Source: Chara braunii (taxonomy: Eukaryota; Streptophyta; Charophyceae; Charales; Characeae). From it: DNA of 38,280 bases. The position numbers were made by a program, and so were the translations under genes. Positions within the stretch are counted from its first letter, which is position 1. Every line of letters begins with the position of its first letter. The stretch covers positions 30,373-68,652 of the forward strand of contig BFEA01000952.1 of NCBI GenBank assembly GCA_003427395.1, written 5' to 3'. Below the pieces are notes generated by a model. That model saw only the letters and a list, made by a program, of their open reading frames with translations, did not search any database and had not been told where the DNA came from. Of this stretch, positions 1 through 10,826 are shown one piece after another.

Positions 1-1058
1 AACCGCATATCTGTGAGTTTGCTTCTTTCCCAGTCCAAAAACTTTTCCCATATATTTTCATCCTTTGTAACGCTCGCAGTTTCGACAAACATTTAAAAAA
101 GCACCTCAGTCAAGACTTTTTCCAGGCCAACCTTCTTCGCATCGTCGAACCATTTGCCAAGGTAAGCGCGCGGATTCGGAGTGTCGATTGTGGGTGCACC
201 CTTATCATGAGGCACCACAATAACAGTTGAAGGATTTTGTGGTTGTGATGCGGTGCAAACATCTCTTTCGCGTTGGCTGTGTTGAGATTGCGAACATGAA
301 TCGTGAACCCGTGCACATCTAGGGAGCGGTCCACGAAACAGAAGAGGTGCAAGTTCATTGGTACAGATGTCATCCAGCGCTCTCAAAACCTGAGTTGCCG
401 TTTCACTAACAACCGGTTGTCGTTCCTCCCTATTCGTAGCGAACGCACGCTCGAGCATTCCAGCTGAACACACATTATCAGTTATGTTAATTGTTGAACT
501 CGCATGCCCATGAATAATAGTTGCCGGAACGGTGGATGATTTCTTTCTTTGTGCAGAGCGTTGGGATTGCGAACATGAATCACGAGCACGCACATCTCCA
601 ACAACTCCATGAGTGACAAATTAATCTCCAAACACCTCAGAATGGAGTTGTTCCAACTTGTCACGAACTCCGAATGGAGTTTGATAGTCAGCATTTTTTT
701 CCTCCATCTGGTGATTTCAGAGGGTCAGCTCACCAATTGGAGTTGAACCCACGAGATTATTTTTCTGAAGAACACGATTACTGTTGGTTGTAGAATCAAT
801 CGTTTGAGAATCACTCGTATCGCTATCATCTTCGTCATCATCGAGCAAAGACTTACCGGTCAAACCCAATGAAAAATTAGGCACAGATTTGTCACGCCGA
901 TCATAACCATCGTCAAAACAGTCAACATGCATTTTTTCAGCTTCGTCGAGGGTGCTCGCTTGTTGATAGGCACCTTCAACTCCATCACGCACAATATCAT
1001 GGTCAACAGTATGTTCATTTTCATTATCCGATGTAACTTGTTTTTTGCTACTCCTTGA
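1..1058 (-). pseudogene. Decayed acidic coding region, unknown function, runs off left edge
   Basis: One minus-strand frame stays readable from 1058 to base 1 apart from TGA at 717-719, TAA at 621-623 and TAA at 93-95. The translation looks protein-like on both sides of each stop. It has an acidic stretch (LLDDDEDDSDTSD) near 810-850, a motif PNFSLGLTG just before it, and tryptophan-rich WEKFLDWERSKL at the left edge. The stretch RVHDSCSQSQ occurs in two related forms about 270 bp apart (about 560-590 and 285-315), so the gene contains an internal duplication. It lies downstream of the Helitron helicase on the same strand and could be a second gene of that element or a captured host fragment. 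I do not recognise the family. PNFSLGL-type peptides occur in some plant transposon ORFs linked to Ulp1-like proteases, but no protease motif is visible here. Confidence 0.45.
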
Positions 1059-1276
1059 TCACCTTGTTTGGGCCCCTTGTTATCTAGATGTAACATTCAC
1101 AGCACCATCAGTTGTATTGCTATTGACGGTTTGTTTCCTCTTTTTCATTTGAGCACGTGTCCCATAGGTATGGTGCAGTTCAGAGTCGCCTGCGGGGAAA
1201 AAAAAAAAAAAAGTTTACCAAAAATTCAACACCGATCAGACGGAAGAGATATATACGACAAAAGAGAAAAACTCAT

Positions 1277-1948
1277 TCAAAAAGTGATGCGCATGTCCTG
1301 GCAACTCGTCCGAAAGAGATATATACGACCAAGGAGAAGAAATAATTGCAAAAGTTCGTAATAAACAATATTCTTTGTGATGAACTTTTTGTTGGGCAAC
1401 GCAACACGAATGTTGTTGGGATGACCAACGCGCGACAAAGCAACATACAACTGCCCATGCGCAAAAACAGGTTTGCGCAACCAAACCCCGGCATGAGAGA
1501 CAGTTTGTCCTTGCGACTTGTTAATGGTCGCAGCAACCACAAGACGGATGAGGAACTGCCTCCTACTCCATTTAAACCCCGTGGTTTCACCATCACTTGT
1601 TAAGTCGGTTTTGGGGATCAGTGTCGTTTCACCGGTACGCATTATGGTTATTTCCAACAAATCATCATCAACAATCTTTTTAAGAATTAACCTTGTGTCA
1701 TTGCAAAGTCCTTGTTTGGACGACAAATTGTGCAACAACATCAAAGGCGCACCAATTTTCAAGCGCAGTTTGTGAGGCGGAAGACCAGACTCATTGAGAG
1801 AATTTAAGAACTCATGTTGGATAGCACGTTCGTGATCATCAAAAGCAGGGTAATCAACACTATGACTTTCACGCATCTCGCCAGGGAAATCTTTCAGAAC
1901 CATATCGTTAACACACCCCAAATCGTCATTGGTAGCGCAAAGAATCAA
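1277..1948 (-). pseudogene. Helitron PIF1-like helicase, C-terminal part
   Basis: This 223-codon open stretch is in the same frame as the preceding helicase half, separated by TGA 1949-1951 (CGA to TGA would restore the expected Arg before LILCATNDD). It contains LILCATNDDLGCVNDMV, the HEFLNSL..GLPPHKLRLKIGAPLMLLHNL block, the motif V equivalent ATINKSQGQT and the motif VI equivalent YVALSRVGHPNNIRVAL, all typical of the PIF1 C-terminal half in Helitrons. The family normally ends shortly after motif VI, so the stop at 1277 is probably close to the natural C-terminus. Confidence 0.92.
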
Positions 1949-2029
1949 TCAAGCATAAAAATAGTCAGCATCCCCAACGTGTTCACACACATTGTCAAAT
2001 GTCCACGAAATCAAATCACGAATAGGTTT

Positions 2030-3544
2030 CTAAGTACAAATCTCACGCGGTAGTTTGACCGCGGCAGGTTCATTAGGAAGAAAACGAATTTGTTCCCCAT
2101 TCCCAATACGCATCAAAAACGCGTCATACATTCGTGCCATTGGATCATCCCCTAAGCTTAAGATCCACATATTCTCAGTCAGGCAATGGACCTCAAAGAG
2201 TTTCCACAAAGAAGACATTTTAATTGAGGCATCAATTTGCTGCGCTCGAGACCCGTGCTTCACAGCGGGAAAAACCTGGAGAAAGTCCCCAGAAATAAGC
2301 AAAACCTTTCCTCCAAACGGGAGGTTACTGTTACAGAGATCTCGAAGCGTAATGTCAAGAACTTCCAAGTGGAACTTGTCACTCATCGGAGCCTCATCCC
2401 AAACGATCAAGTCGGCACGGCGGATAAGTTCGGCAAGATCACCTTGTTTCGGAATATTGAAGGGACGCGTGTTATCAGGTTTCAAAGGTACTCGAAATCG
2501 TGAGTGAAATGTTCGACCACCGGTCAAAAGAGTCGCCGCTATCCCACTGGACGCCACAACGAATCCAATACCATTACTCGACCTGATCCCCGCCAAAATC
2601 GTTTCTATGCAAAAAGTCTTTCCCGTTCCTGTCGGCGCATCTACAAAAGCATAAAGCGGTTGTTTCTCTTCCACGACCCGAACAACTCTTTGCACGAGCA
2701 CTCTTTGGCGTTGTCGAAGACGTCGAAAATTAGACTCAAATCTAGTTCGCATCTCAATCGGATCATACGACAACTCGTCATTTAAAATCGACGACACAGT
2801 CCTGTTCTCGTAATGTCTGTTTATGTCGTCGGCAACCGTTTCTCCATCAGGGGTCGGATAATAAAGACCGAACAGGCGAATGATTTTGCCAGACTCGTGT
2901 AAGATACGGTCAAGATCAAAGAGCACCAAACATTGCAAAACGATCGGAGGAAGAATTAGAGAGCCCGAACGATACTGAAAATCATCACACATTTTGTCCC
3001 AATGCCGTTGAAAGAATTGAACTGGATCGTTGACCGGGCCAAACAGTAGAAGCATACCGAACACTTTACGAACCTCTGCAGGCATATAGTGGAGTGCGGC
3101 AGTCTCTATACATTGATTATATGCATCATCGGTTTGCAAAAGCCCTAATCGAAGACACACCGATCGAAACGAATCGTATTTGACTCCATCCACGGTACAA
3201 ATTTCTGCAAAAGAGCGTGCTCCACGAGAGTGCTCATGGTGTAGCAACATACGGCGATAGACGCGTTCGCCTTCCGTGACCCTGGCATGATGCAATCGAG
3301 ATATCTTTTCGAAAGGAGCACCATGAAGAGCACACTTTCTTATGTTTCACACCTTATGTTGATTATCCCACACATGAGTTTTAATAATGTCAGGATACAA
3401 AGGGAGCTCGTGTTTAGGAATATGTGCGTTCAAAGAATTGTGATTCATCCATGCCGTCAATTTTGTGGTCGGCGGTCCACGCGAAAGAACATGATCTTTC
3501 ATGCCCGGTTCGAACACCACTTTTTGCATGTTCTCGATATGCAC
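2030..3544 (-). pseudogene. Helitron PIF1-like helicase, N-terminal half, with internal stop
   Basis: The stretch 3544-3347 continues the Rep-helicase linker, and TGA at 3347-3349 sits where the family has Trp (TGG to TGA fits). From 3295 a 421-codon open stretch follows. TEGERVYRRMLLHH leads into the helicase. Walker A is APTGTGKT at residues 220-227, motif Ia is ASSGIAATLL, Walker B is IVWDEAPM with D300 and E301, and motif III is LISGDFLQVFP. These are the hallmarks of PIF1/Helitron SF1B helicases, which unwind 5' to 3' using ATP. The stretch ends at TAG 2030-2032 and continues in the same frame with the SWTFDNV block. Confidence 0.93.
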
Positions 3545-4404
3545 GGGAAATCTTTCGATTGCGGGTCACTGTTCCGCAAGGTCGAACTCAAACAGGCACC
3601 AGCATGCCTTGCATGCGCACCGACAACACGCATATCTTGATAGGATCTGACTTCATCGACAAGTGCATCATTATCTTGTTCGCAAACCATGACACGATCA
3701 CACCCTTTATACACGTACTTATACACATACTTGCACGCATTGATGTTAGCAAAACATTCCACATTGATGTGGCAGTTAAACCTCATCAGCAAGTACGGGT
3801 TATATGGGATGACTCGACGATTGTCATAAACAACGCGATTTTGATTGACCGTAAAACCACCGTCACTTGGTATTCTTTTCCTATAAGAAGGATAAGTTTG
3901 TTCATCTTTGAAGGTTGTCGTGGAAATGAATTCTTTTGGAAACCCTTTCGTGCACTTCGCGTTCTCGGTACACGAAGCATCATGTTTGTCCTCACCGCAA
4001 ATGTCGTGCAGCATGAATTAAACAACCCTTTCTCTCAATTCCCCTTCAGGCGGAATCTCTGCACACACTACGTTGTCAACAATATCTGGATCGCGGATTT
4101 TATCATCCAGATGCAAGATGACCAATATGTGTGCATGCGGCAGACCCCTTTTTTGGAACCCCACCACATATAACAGTCCATCGACTCTCCCAAAGATCTG
4201 TTCTTTCTTAATCTCGTCAATGAGCTGGGTGAGATAACCTTTGAACACTCGGGCAAGAAGATCAGGCATGTCGGTTGCACACTGACCCAGCAAGAGGGCT
4301 TGTTGGATCTCCGCCCAGTTTGTGTTACACGTCATAGTGATAAAAATATTGGGTTTTCGAAACCGCCTCACGATTGTCATGCTGTCATGATATCTTTCGG
4401 TCAT
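3499..4404 (-). pseudogene. Helitron HUH Rep domain, fragment with internal stop
   Basis: From 4404, YHDSMTIVRRFRKPNIFITMTCN leads to the HUH motif in KRGLPHAHILVIL. The two metal-binding histidines are encoded at 4135-4137 and 4129-4131. After TAA 4018-4020 the frame resumes with MLHDICGEDKHDASC, the Cys-containing linker, and reaches the two-tyrosine motif KYVYKYVYKG. Its catalytic tyrosines, spaced by four as in Helitron Rep, are encoded at about 3727-3729 and 3715-3717. All catalytic residues are therefore still present although the reading frame is broken. Near 3590 the homologous frame shifts; the continuation RFPVHIENMQKVVFEPG lies in the frame 3347-3544. Confidence 0.92.
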
Positions 4405-4473
4405 ATATCGTGGCCCCCCAGTGAAGGTGGAGGGCAGAAGTCTTTTTGTCCCGACACCATCACCGTGCTGATT

Positions 4474-5250
4474 TTATTGCATAGCGTCTCGCAGGTCCTG
4501 ATAATATTCTGACCGCAAGTCTTTCTGATGGAATCTTACCCATTTCAAGCGAAGGGATTCAACCTTAGCGTAAGCCATGCAACAAAACTTGTGGAAAAGG
4601 CGTGCCTCATAAAGAAGGCAAGACCTTTCAGCATCGCGTTCGTGCAGGTGAAACGCATAGTACTCCTTTGCATTGAGCCCTGGCGGCCATCCAACTTCCG
4701 AGGCACGGCGGACAGACCAACCATCAATTCCTTCTGGGAAAAGCGAAACAAACCTCAAATAATCGTGCACTAGGGAACACTCCGGAATGACAATTGTTGC
4801 CCGCTCACCCGGAAGAGGAGCACGCAAATGAATCTCAAGCTCACGAGGAAGAAGGTCATCTGCCATGAGAACGCAGACCTCCTGTAGGCTCGTCAGACGG
4901 TTGTAACGCGTCCGATGTTCCTCCTCGGGCATGGCATCCGGATTTATGACCAACTTCCTTCCATTCAACGCTCCCGGTGGAAGGTCAGCGATGGTCATGA
5001 AGTCCTTCACGTAGTTATTACACTGTTGTAGTAACTCGTGAAACCTTTTTAACATTCGTCTCATTCGGTGAAGTTCGGCATCAGACGTGTATGCAGACCA
5101 GTCGACGAACCATTTTGACCTTGCGTGGTCCGACCACGACCTCGAGGTCGTAGACGAACGTTTTGTGGAATCTTTCCCTGATCCCATCCCGGATGTCGCT
5201 GCAGGCTCCCCCTCGCCCCTCGACGAAGACATCTTATCTGCAGACGACAA
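4474..5250 (-). pseudogene. Helitron N-terminal region (Helitron_like_N), fragment
   Basis: This is a 258-codon open stretch. It begins with a serine-rich low-complexity leader, then shows the Helitron pre-Rep block: RYNRLTSLQEVCVLMADD, SLFPEGIDGW at about residues 175-184, and KEYYAFHLHERD followed by LLYEARLFHKFCCMAYAKVE. It ends at TAA 4474-4476. The frame continues after that stop into VGTKRLLPSTFTGGPRYM, the standard lead-in to the Rep domain, so the stop is a nonsense mutation (CAA to TAA fits). The start chosen is the first Met of the open stretch, and the true N-terminus may lie further upstream. Shortened copies reappear at 11178-11963 and 17891-18676. Confidence 0.9.
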
Positions 5251-5799
5251 CGGAAAAGAAATGAACCACCAGAGAGCGTCAAGTCACAGACAAAATACAA
5301 CGCAGGCAAAAAACGCGGGCGACAAACATTGCGCCCAACACGTCGATCACATGACGCCGTTCCAGGACCTCGAAGTTCGGATCCCGGCGAACTTTGGACG
5401 CGAAGACCTTTAATGACCTCTTACCTGCAACGAGATCAATCTTTAAAAAGGGACACACGTCATGCGGTCCGGCAACAACCACATCGGTATATCTGAAACA
5501 CAGATGCCGACTACATGGGTAATAAACGGGAGGTTATGTTCGAAGCTCGCGTTGGACCAGGCAGTGTCCTCCACTTAGCACTCGGAACCCGGACAGGCTA
5601 GCACGCGAAGTCCGCCTGGGTCCCGACTAAAAGATGGTGCGACAGAAAGAGAGAAACAGCCAGCCCATGTAGCCAGCGTTCCAGAACCGTGCTCGAGCGA
5701 ACATACTCCGCAACTGCATTTGATCAAAACCAGAAGTCAGAGACTGACTCTCCCCGTCGCCGGGCGGGTTGTGCGAACCACCGGACGGGCATGTCCGAC

Positions 5800-6785
5800 G
5801 ACAAACCAACGCACATCCCGAAAGATGAAGTTCGTCGGGATCCGAACTTCAGGACGATGTGACAGGCAGAGACGGCGTCAGAGACACACGGTCCATAGAC
5901 TCAACCACGACCTGGGAATGCCACACAGACATGAGAGGCCGGTTGAGAAGGATAAGATCGCCGAAATCCGAACTTCTTCTGATATGCGCAGCAGCCGTGA
6001 CAACATTGTATGGGTCCCTAATAGGGCAGAACGAAACGTGTGGAGCAGGGAGGACAGGAGCTGTTGTCGCAATCCACAGGGGATCAGGAAGACCAGTGTC
6101 TGTCCAATAGACAGGCGTCACAGGAAGTTCGCCGGGATCCGAACTTCAGGACGCTGCGAGAAAGATACACAGAGAGAAATACTGGATCACGTATGAGGTT
6201 AAAGTAGGGGTCCGAGCAAGGTGTTGGAGGGAGAACTCGGGGTGTCAGAGCTGACCGTAGGTTTTGATGGCAGTAGTTATTGAGTCTGTCTATGCTCTAA
6301 ACAGATCCAGATGCAACTAGAGGGTCCGTAAACCGGGATCTCTAACGGGTTTCAGGAAACGCGAAGCTCGCGCGACCCTGCGCTCATTCGCACCTGGGAT
6401 CCCTAAGAGTGCTTTTGGCATTTCGCGACTGGGATCCCTAAGAGTGGTTTTGGCATTTCGCAACGACAATGATCGACTGTTTGGCACATGTCGATGGTGG
6501 TTGGGCGACAACCGAACACGGATAGTGTTTTTGAAGTTCGGTTGGCGGCGGTCGTAGATCGCGAACGTCGGCAGGAGGAATTGGTCGCATAACCTTTTCG
6601 AAGGCCGCGGCCTCAAGCAAAACCGTGCTCGTGGTGCCCGACGGTTCTTGCCGTCCGCCCGACGCCAGCAGTACCAAAGACAAATCAACGCACAACCCAA
6701 AACGCGAAGTTCGCCGGGATCCGAACTTCGTCGGGGCGCGACATGGAAGGAGACGGCGTCAGAGATAGACCTCCAACATGATTTT
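5800..6785. repeat. Two diverged copies of a motif-centred block, plus a 35-bp tandem duplication
   Basis: Around 5800-5885 and 6679-6764 (offset 879) the same context flanks the dyad motif: ACAAAYCAACGCACA before it and GGAGACGGCGTCAGAGA or a close variant after it. Between them, 6394-6428 and 6429-6463 form a direct 35-bp duplication beginning CTGGGATCCCTAAGAGT. No coding potential is convincing in 5251-6967. Confidence 0.7.
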
Positions 6786-6967
6786 CGTTGGTTGTTGAAC
6801 TGAACGACGATCAGGGATTTGCACGAAAAGTGCGCGGTGTAGTGTCTACTAGCAACTGTTGCCTCTCACACCTCCGTCCACTGCTACACATCTAATATTA
6901 TAGGCAGCAAAACAGCATCTCATACCTCTCCCTTTCTTTCCCTTAAACACCAAGACTGACTACCAGT

Positions 6968-8074
6968 TCAGATGTGCCGACATTCGGGGTTCCCCTGGAA
7001 CGATGTCCGTGAACTGAAGCCGTACAAAGCATAAATTGATGATCCGTATACGTGGATCTGCGGTTCGTCTACCGATGCCCTCTCCGAAAAGACGGACATG
7101 TATTTCATCCTAACAAACACTCCCGGTCGTGCTAAGGAATTCCCTATACAGTCCCGTATATCGGACACTTTCTCCTCGACCTCACGATGCAACGAAAAGT
7201 TTTGGACCCGCCCTACTATCACCAAATCGCGCCACCCATCTACACGTTCAGGCCCGCGCGTCCGCACAAGTTTGGACCCCTTCGAAGCAGCGACACATAG
7301 AACTCTGGCGAAATCAGACCCGAGCACAGTCAATCACACACAACAGTATGACACAGCTTGTGGAGAATTCCCGGGGCAGCGGAGCGGGTACTGCTCTAGG
7401 AACGAGTAGTGGCGAGCGCAGTCCACCAACTCTTGTTTCCGTGGGCCTCCCCAAGTTCGTGGCGACGACCTAACGTAGTGGCACTCGAGGCGGCTGAAAT
7501 GGCGGCTAATGCAGCCCAGTGCTCTGCTCATATGGTTCAGGAACTTGTGTCCGAGGACAACGTCAGACACCAGGATGAGGTTCCCGAACTCCAACATGTT
7601 GGCGAACTTGTACTGGCTTGCCCAAGGACATCGACTCTCCATCGTGGCCCAATTCCCATCGCACCAACCGTCAATATGCCCGCCCATGCACGGGACGACG
7701 GTCATCCAGGGGTCCTCGTCGAAGTCTTCTTCGGTCGCTTCGTGGATCGTAGTTACACCGTTGAAATACCGCACAGATCTCGCGCAAGGACGAAACGGTT
7801 CTGCCAAGCGAATGTGCGTCTCGGGACTCATGGTCCGTGGTGTCGAGAACATCGACTCCATGATTCGTGGTGTCGAGAAGGTCGCCTCCATTACGCACCC
7901 TACACACCACGCGCACATGCCAAACGACACACGTGGGCACGGAGACACTCGTAAACACGTCGTGTTTCGCGATCTGTGACCTATGGCATTAGACGGAGCA
8001 CACGCTCGAAGATCTAAATTTGGGTGGTCGACTTGGTTGGTGTTCACTTCTACCAGCCAGTAGGCCAGCCGCAA
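6968..8074 (-). pseudogene. Family F gene 1: unrecognised conserved protein, one nonsense codon
   Basis: A single minus-strand frame of 368 codons runs 8074 to 6968 with one stop, TGA at 7334-7336. Its product is clearly related to the plus-strand gene at 30542-31412. Shared blocks include WMTVVP, CPW..YKFA...E.G.LI, KQEL.DC, YPLR, VSYCC, RVLCVA, VRMKY.SVFS and GSS..ALYGF. In the paralogue the position of the TGA is Arg, so CGA to TGA explains it. The N-terminal 115 residues are less conserved and contain a repeat (FSTPRIMES / FSTPRTMSP) and Cys residues. An acidic EEDFDEDP precedes the core. I do not recognise the family; the conserved Cys, His and aromatic residues suggest a folded domain. 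It may be an accessory transposon protein. The start is the first Met of the open frame and is uncertain. Confidence 0.65.
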
Positions 8075-9090
8075 ACATGTCCCACGAGAGGCGGGAACCT
8101 CATGTCCGCCGTGATCCGAACTTGGCGAGACTGCGCGGGAAAGACAAAGGTGTCTCTCAAACTCGCCGTCCCAAACTTTCTTGAGGTTCGGATCTCGGCG
8201 GACTTCACATTTTTACGAATCCAAAGTTGTGGCAATCCACCGGGCGCTAGAAACTCCATAGTCGGAACCCACACCACCCGAATATTGAAGTATGCCTGGG
8301 TCCGAACTTGACAACCGCATGAGGACCCCTGTACGAGAAGTTCGGATCCCAGCGGACTTCGCATTTTATCGAATCTGAAGTTCGTCGGTATTCGAAATTG
8401 ACGACTGTCCGAGGAACCGTGCACGGCAGGTTCGGATCCACGGCCCAGCAAGCGGGCCGCAAACATGAATTGTGAAAGGAGGAAATCTCAAGTTCGTCGG
8501 GATCCGAACTTGGCAAAATCGCGCGGCAGAGACACTGTCGACGAAGTCGACGATGGGACGAGGAACCGTGCACGAGAAGTACGGGTTGTGGTTGCGGGCA
8601 GTTAGAATTTGGCGAACTCGGCGATTGAACGAGGAGCCGTTCGCGAGAAGTTCGGATCCCAGCGGACTTCAAGTGTTTACGAATCCGAGGTTGTGGCAAT
8701 TCCCCAGGCGCCAGCAAGTCCGCATTCTGAACCCAAACAATGCGAAAAGCGAAGTTTGTCGGGGTCCGAACTTGATGTATGTGCGAGGAACCGTGCAGGA
8801 GAAGTCCGGATCCCAGCGGACTTCGCATTTTCACCAAACCGAAGTTCATCGAGGTCCGGACTTGACGATTGTACAAGGGACCTTGCAAGCGAGGTTCGAA
8901 TCCACAGCCCAGCAGGCGGGCTGCGAACATGTATTCCGAAAGGCGGGAACATGAAGTTCGTCGGGATCCGGCCTTGGCGAAATTGCATGGGAGAGACACA
9001 CCTGTCTACCAAATTCGCCGTCCAATAATTTCTTGAAGTTCAGATCCCGGCGGACTTCGAATTCCTACACATCATCGGCTGTGGTTGTGG
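8052..9090. repeat. 464-bp higher-order repeat, two and a half units
   Basis: Dyad motifs at 8183, 8287, 8337, 8377 and 8489 recur at exactly +464 (8647, 8751, 8801, 8841, 8953). Units run roughly 8052-8439, 8440-8903 and 8904-9090. Each opens with CAGCCCAGCA-like DNA and a motif-bearing block, then a second block ending near GAGGAACCGTGCA. The middle unit is 76 bp longer than the first. Copies differ by scattered substitutions, so this is an old duplication within the 6.7-kb unit. Confidence 0.8.
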
Positions 9091-9159
9091 GGCGGGGTTG
9101 CGAAACGTGTTCGAACAGGTGCACAAGCTCGCCGGAATGCGAACTTCTTCCGGTGTTTG

Positions 9160-9384
9160 GTTGCGCGATCAGTTCAGTTTGATTGCGCGATCAGTTCGCC
9201 AAAGTTCGACGTCTGACGAGGTTCGACGCACGCCGAGGTTTGATGTGAAGCCAGGTTCCATGCCCAACATGGTTCGATGTTATACAAGGTTTGATGAGCA
9301 ACAACATTGTGTGATCCGTTCGCGGACACATGATCCATTGCCTTCTGCGATCCGTTCACGGGCACATGATCAATTGCCGTGTGG
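9160..9384. repeat. Short direct repeats (22 bp and 36 bp)
   Basis: TTGCGCGATCAGTTC occurs twice about 22 bp apart near 9161-9200. A 36-bp unit beginning GATCCGTTCRCGG occurs at 9313 and 9349. Between them is a looser series of AGGTTYGATG-like steps. No gene is visible here. Confidence 0.65.
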
Positions 9385-9462
9385 ATTCTCTGCGAAGAAA
9401 GGATTTCTCGCAGATCGGTCGCTTGTTGTCGCTGCTTCCAACGTCTGGAGATTGATAATCTG

Positions 9463-9675
9463 GTCGGCGAGCGACCGGTCTATCGAACTTGTTGATAGTC
9501 TTCGACAGAACACTCGATTGGTCAGGAGATCTGCCAGGATCAACTATTTGATTGGGTGCTCGGTTGGCGGTTGGTGTGCTGGTTGATCAACCAGTCGAGC
9601 AACCGCCAACAAAGCACCCGATCAAACAGTTGATCATGGCAGATCTCCTGACCAATCGACTGCTCGCTCGCCGAC
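9463..9675. repeat. Long imperfect palindrome centred on TTGATCAA
   Basis: Left arm 9514-9582 and right arm 9591-9659 are inverted copies (about 85% by eye) around the self-complementary centre TTGATCAA at 9583-9590. An outer 12-bp inverted pair (GTCGGCGAGCGA at 9463-9474, complement at 9664-9675) extends it with an asymmetric insertion on the left. A single strand could form a hairpin of roughly 70 bp. It could be a foldback or MITE-type element. Repeats at +6713. Confidence 0.8.
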
Positions 9676-9684
9676 GGGTTGATC

Positions 9685-9860
9685 ATGCACGCGCACACGC
9701 ATACGCACAGACGCAAGCACACGCACATCGCCTGCAGGACCACATAACAGGTCACGATGCTCAAACAGCACTCGCACGCACACGCACACACACACAAAGA
9801 CGCACATCGCCGCGTGTGTTTTGATGTTGCCATTGAGACAAGCGAAACACACACACAGTG
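9685..9860. repeat. CA/ACGC-rich low-complexity stretch
   Basis: Dense CACGCACA and CACACA steps, for example around 9685-9730 and 9770-9805, then ACACACACAC near 9848-9856. The Cys/Val-rich translations over it are artefacts of composition. Confidence 0.8.
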
Positions 9861-10440
9861 ATAACGTCGGGACAACACACACGATCAATTGACCGATCGC
9901 GAGTAATCTGTTAGCGTTTTGCGATTGGTCGGATGGATGCGTTTGCGATCCCGAAGTTGTCTCCTCGTGCACCGATTAATCATCCGTTTGGCGGATCAGG
10001 GGCGATATTGTTGTGACAACAAACAACATCAATCACCCGATCGCGAGTGGTCGGCTTATGTTTCGTGATGGGTCGGTTCATCGCGTGTATGTTCTAGACA
10101 TTGTCACCACGTGTTCGACCGGAGCTTTCTCTGTTGGTTGGTTGAATGCAGCAGAAGCTCACACACTCTCACGCACACACAAAAAGAAAAACACACACGC
10201 GGTGATAACGTCGGCACGCCAGACAAGATGAATCGACCAATCACGATTGATCTGATCGTGTTTCGCGATTGGTCGACGGATGTGTTCGCTGTGTCGACAT
10301 TGCCACCGCGTGTTTTGATCGATCATCCATTGGGCGGATCGGCGGATATGACATTGGGACAGCACAAAGGATCATATCGAGTGTGGTCAGTGCTCAAAAT
10401 GTGATTGTGTTTCGTGATTGGCCACCGCGTGTTCGATACA
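9846..10440. repeat. Degenerate direct repeat of about 344 bp with GATC-rich units
   Basis: GTGATAACGTCGG occurs at 9858 and 10202 (offset 344). Each is followed by related sequence with GATTGGTCG, ATCATCC and GGCGGATC. A third, looser unit around 10030-10120 shares TGTTTCGTGATGGGTCGG-type sequence. No coding signal. Confidence 0.65.
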
Positions 10441-10604
10441 ACCTTTCGTGATTCGCTTGTTGAGCACCACAGGAGCACACCGGAATACAGTTCTGCGCTA
10501 AAACCTGTGCAATCATTGGATATTTTGCACCTCTCAACCCCGATTGCAGCAGACGCAGAGTGGAAGTGCAAAACATGTCAATCATCCCAGACCCAACCCC
10601 GATT

Positions 10605-10626
10605 GCACCCCGCAATCGTGGGGTGC
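10605..10626. repeat. Perfect 7-bp stem-loop
   Basis: GCACCCC at 10605-10611 pairs with GGGGTGC at 10620-10626 across an 8-base loop. Isolated; function unknown. Confidence 0.6.
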
Positions 10627-10826
10627 GTCAGTGCCAGGAAACGAGCGCGGTGAGGAATGGTTGTCCCTTCTCTTTGCCAGCTATGGCGCTCCAGCTGTGC
10701 GGGGTGGTGTTGTTGACGATAGTGGCGGTGCGAGGCTTCCGTCGGGCAACATCTCCCCAGCAAAAATGCAGAACGCATCGTTAATGCCCAGGGCGCCGCT
10801 CATACTTGTAGGTGCGCGGGACTCGA

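Larger units (their letters stand above)
1277..5250 (-). mobile_element. Helitron (autonomous type) Rep-helicase gene, broken
   Basis: The minus strand encodes, in order, a Helitron_like_N region, an HUH rolling-circle Rep domain and a PIF1-family DNA helicase, the architecture of Helitron transposases. Reading 5250 to 1277, the frame is interrupted by TAA 4474-4476, TAA 4018-4020, a frameshift near 3590, TGA 3566-3568, TGA 3347-3349, TAG 2030-2032 and TGA 1949-1951. The translation is homologous to the family on both sides of every break, so this is decay rather than separate genes. A functional Rep-helicase would nick at the Helitron end, cover a 5' phosphotyrosine and unwind for rolling-circle-like replication. 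I could not place the 5'-TC or the 3' hairpin-CTRR terminus. The part above 4493 is repeated in the downstream 6.7-kb units. Confidence 0.93.
5372..9147. repeat. Cluster of about 18 copies of a 24-bp dyad motif
   Basis: The motif is GAAGTTCG, eight bases (usually SCGGGATC), then CGAACTTC: an 8-bp inverted repeat around an asymmetric spacer containing a BamHI-like GGATCC. It is found in both orientations. Copies start at 5372, 5827, 5953 (partial), 6124, 6706, 8104 (degenerate), 8183, 8287, 8337, 8377, 8489, 8647, 8751, 8801, 8841, 8953, 9035 and 9124. Those at 6124 and 6706 are exact palindromic arms. Translation of the motif in different frames gives the recurring peptides IRTSGR, VRIPADF and SSDPDEL in spurious reading frames here. 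Function unknown. Confidence 0.9.

Noticed and set aside
1277-5250. Alternative genetic code (TAA/TAG as Gln) to explain in-frame stops
   Set aside because: TGA stops occur at Arg and Trp positions too and there is a frameshift, so ordinary decay fits better.
5720-9028. Open frames containing IRTSGR, VRIPADF and RRTS peptides
   Set aside because: The peptides are the 24-bp dyad motif read in different frames and strands; no other conservation supports coding.
8052-9090. CRISPR-like array from regularly spaced motifs
   Set aside because: Spacings are uneven (40-158 bp), the motif alternates in orientation, spacers are themselves repeated, and no cas genes exist.
9540-9972. Cys/Val-rich minus-strand small proteins
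   Set aside because: They translate the CA-repeat region; composition alone explains the CVCVC pattern.
10605-10626. Terminator hairpin
   Set aside because: No T run follows and the context is eukaryotic and gene-free.
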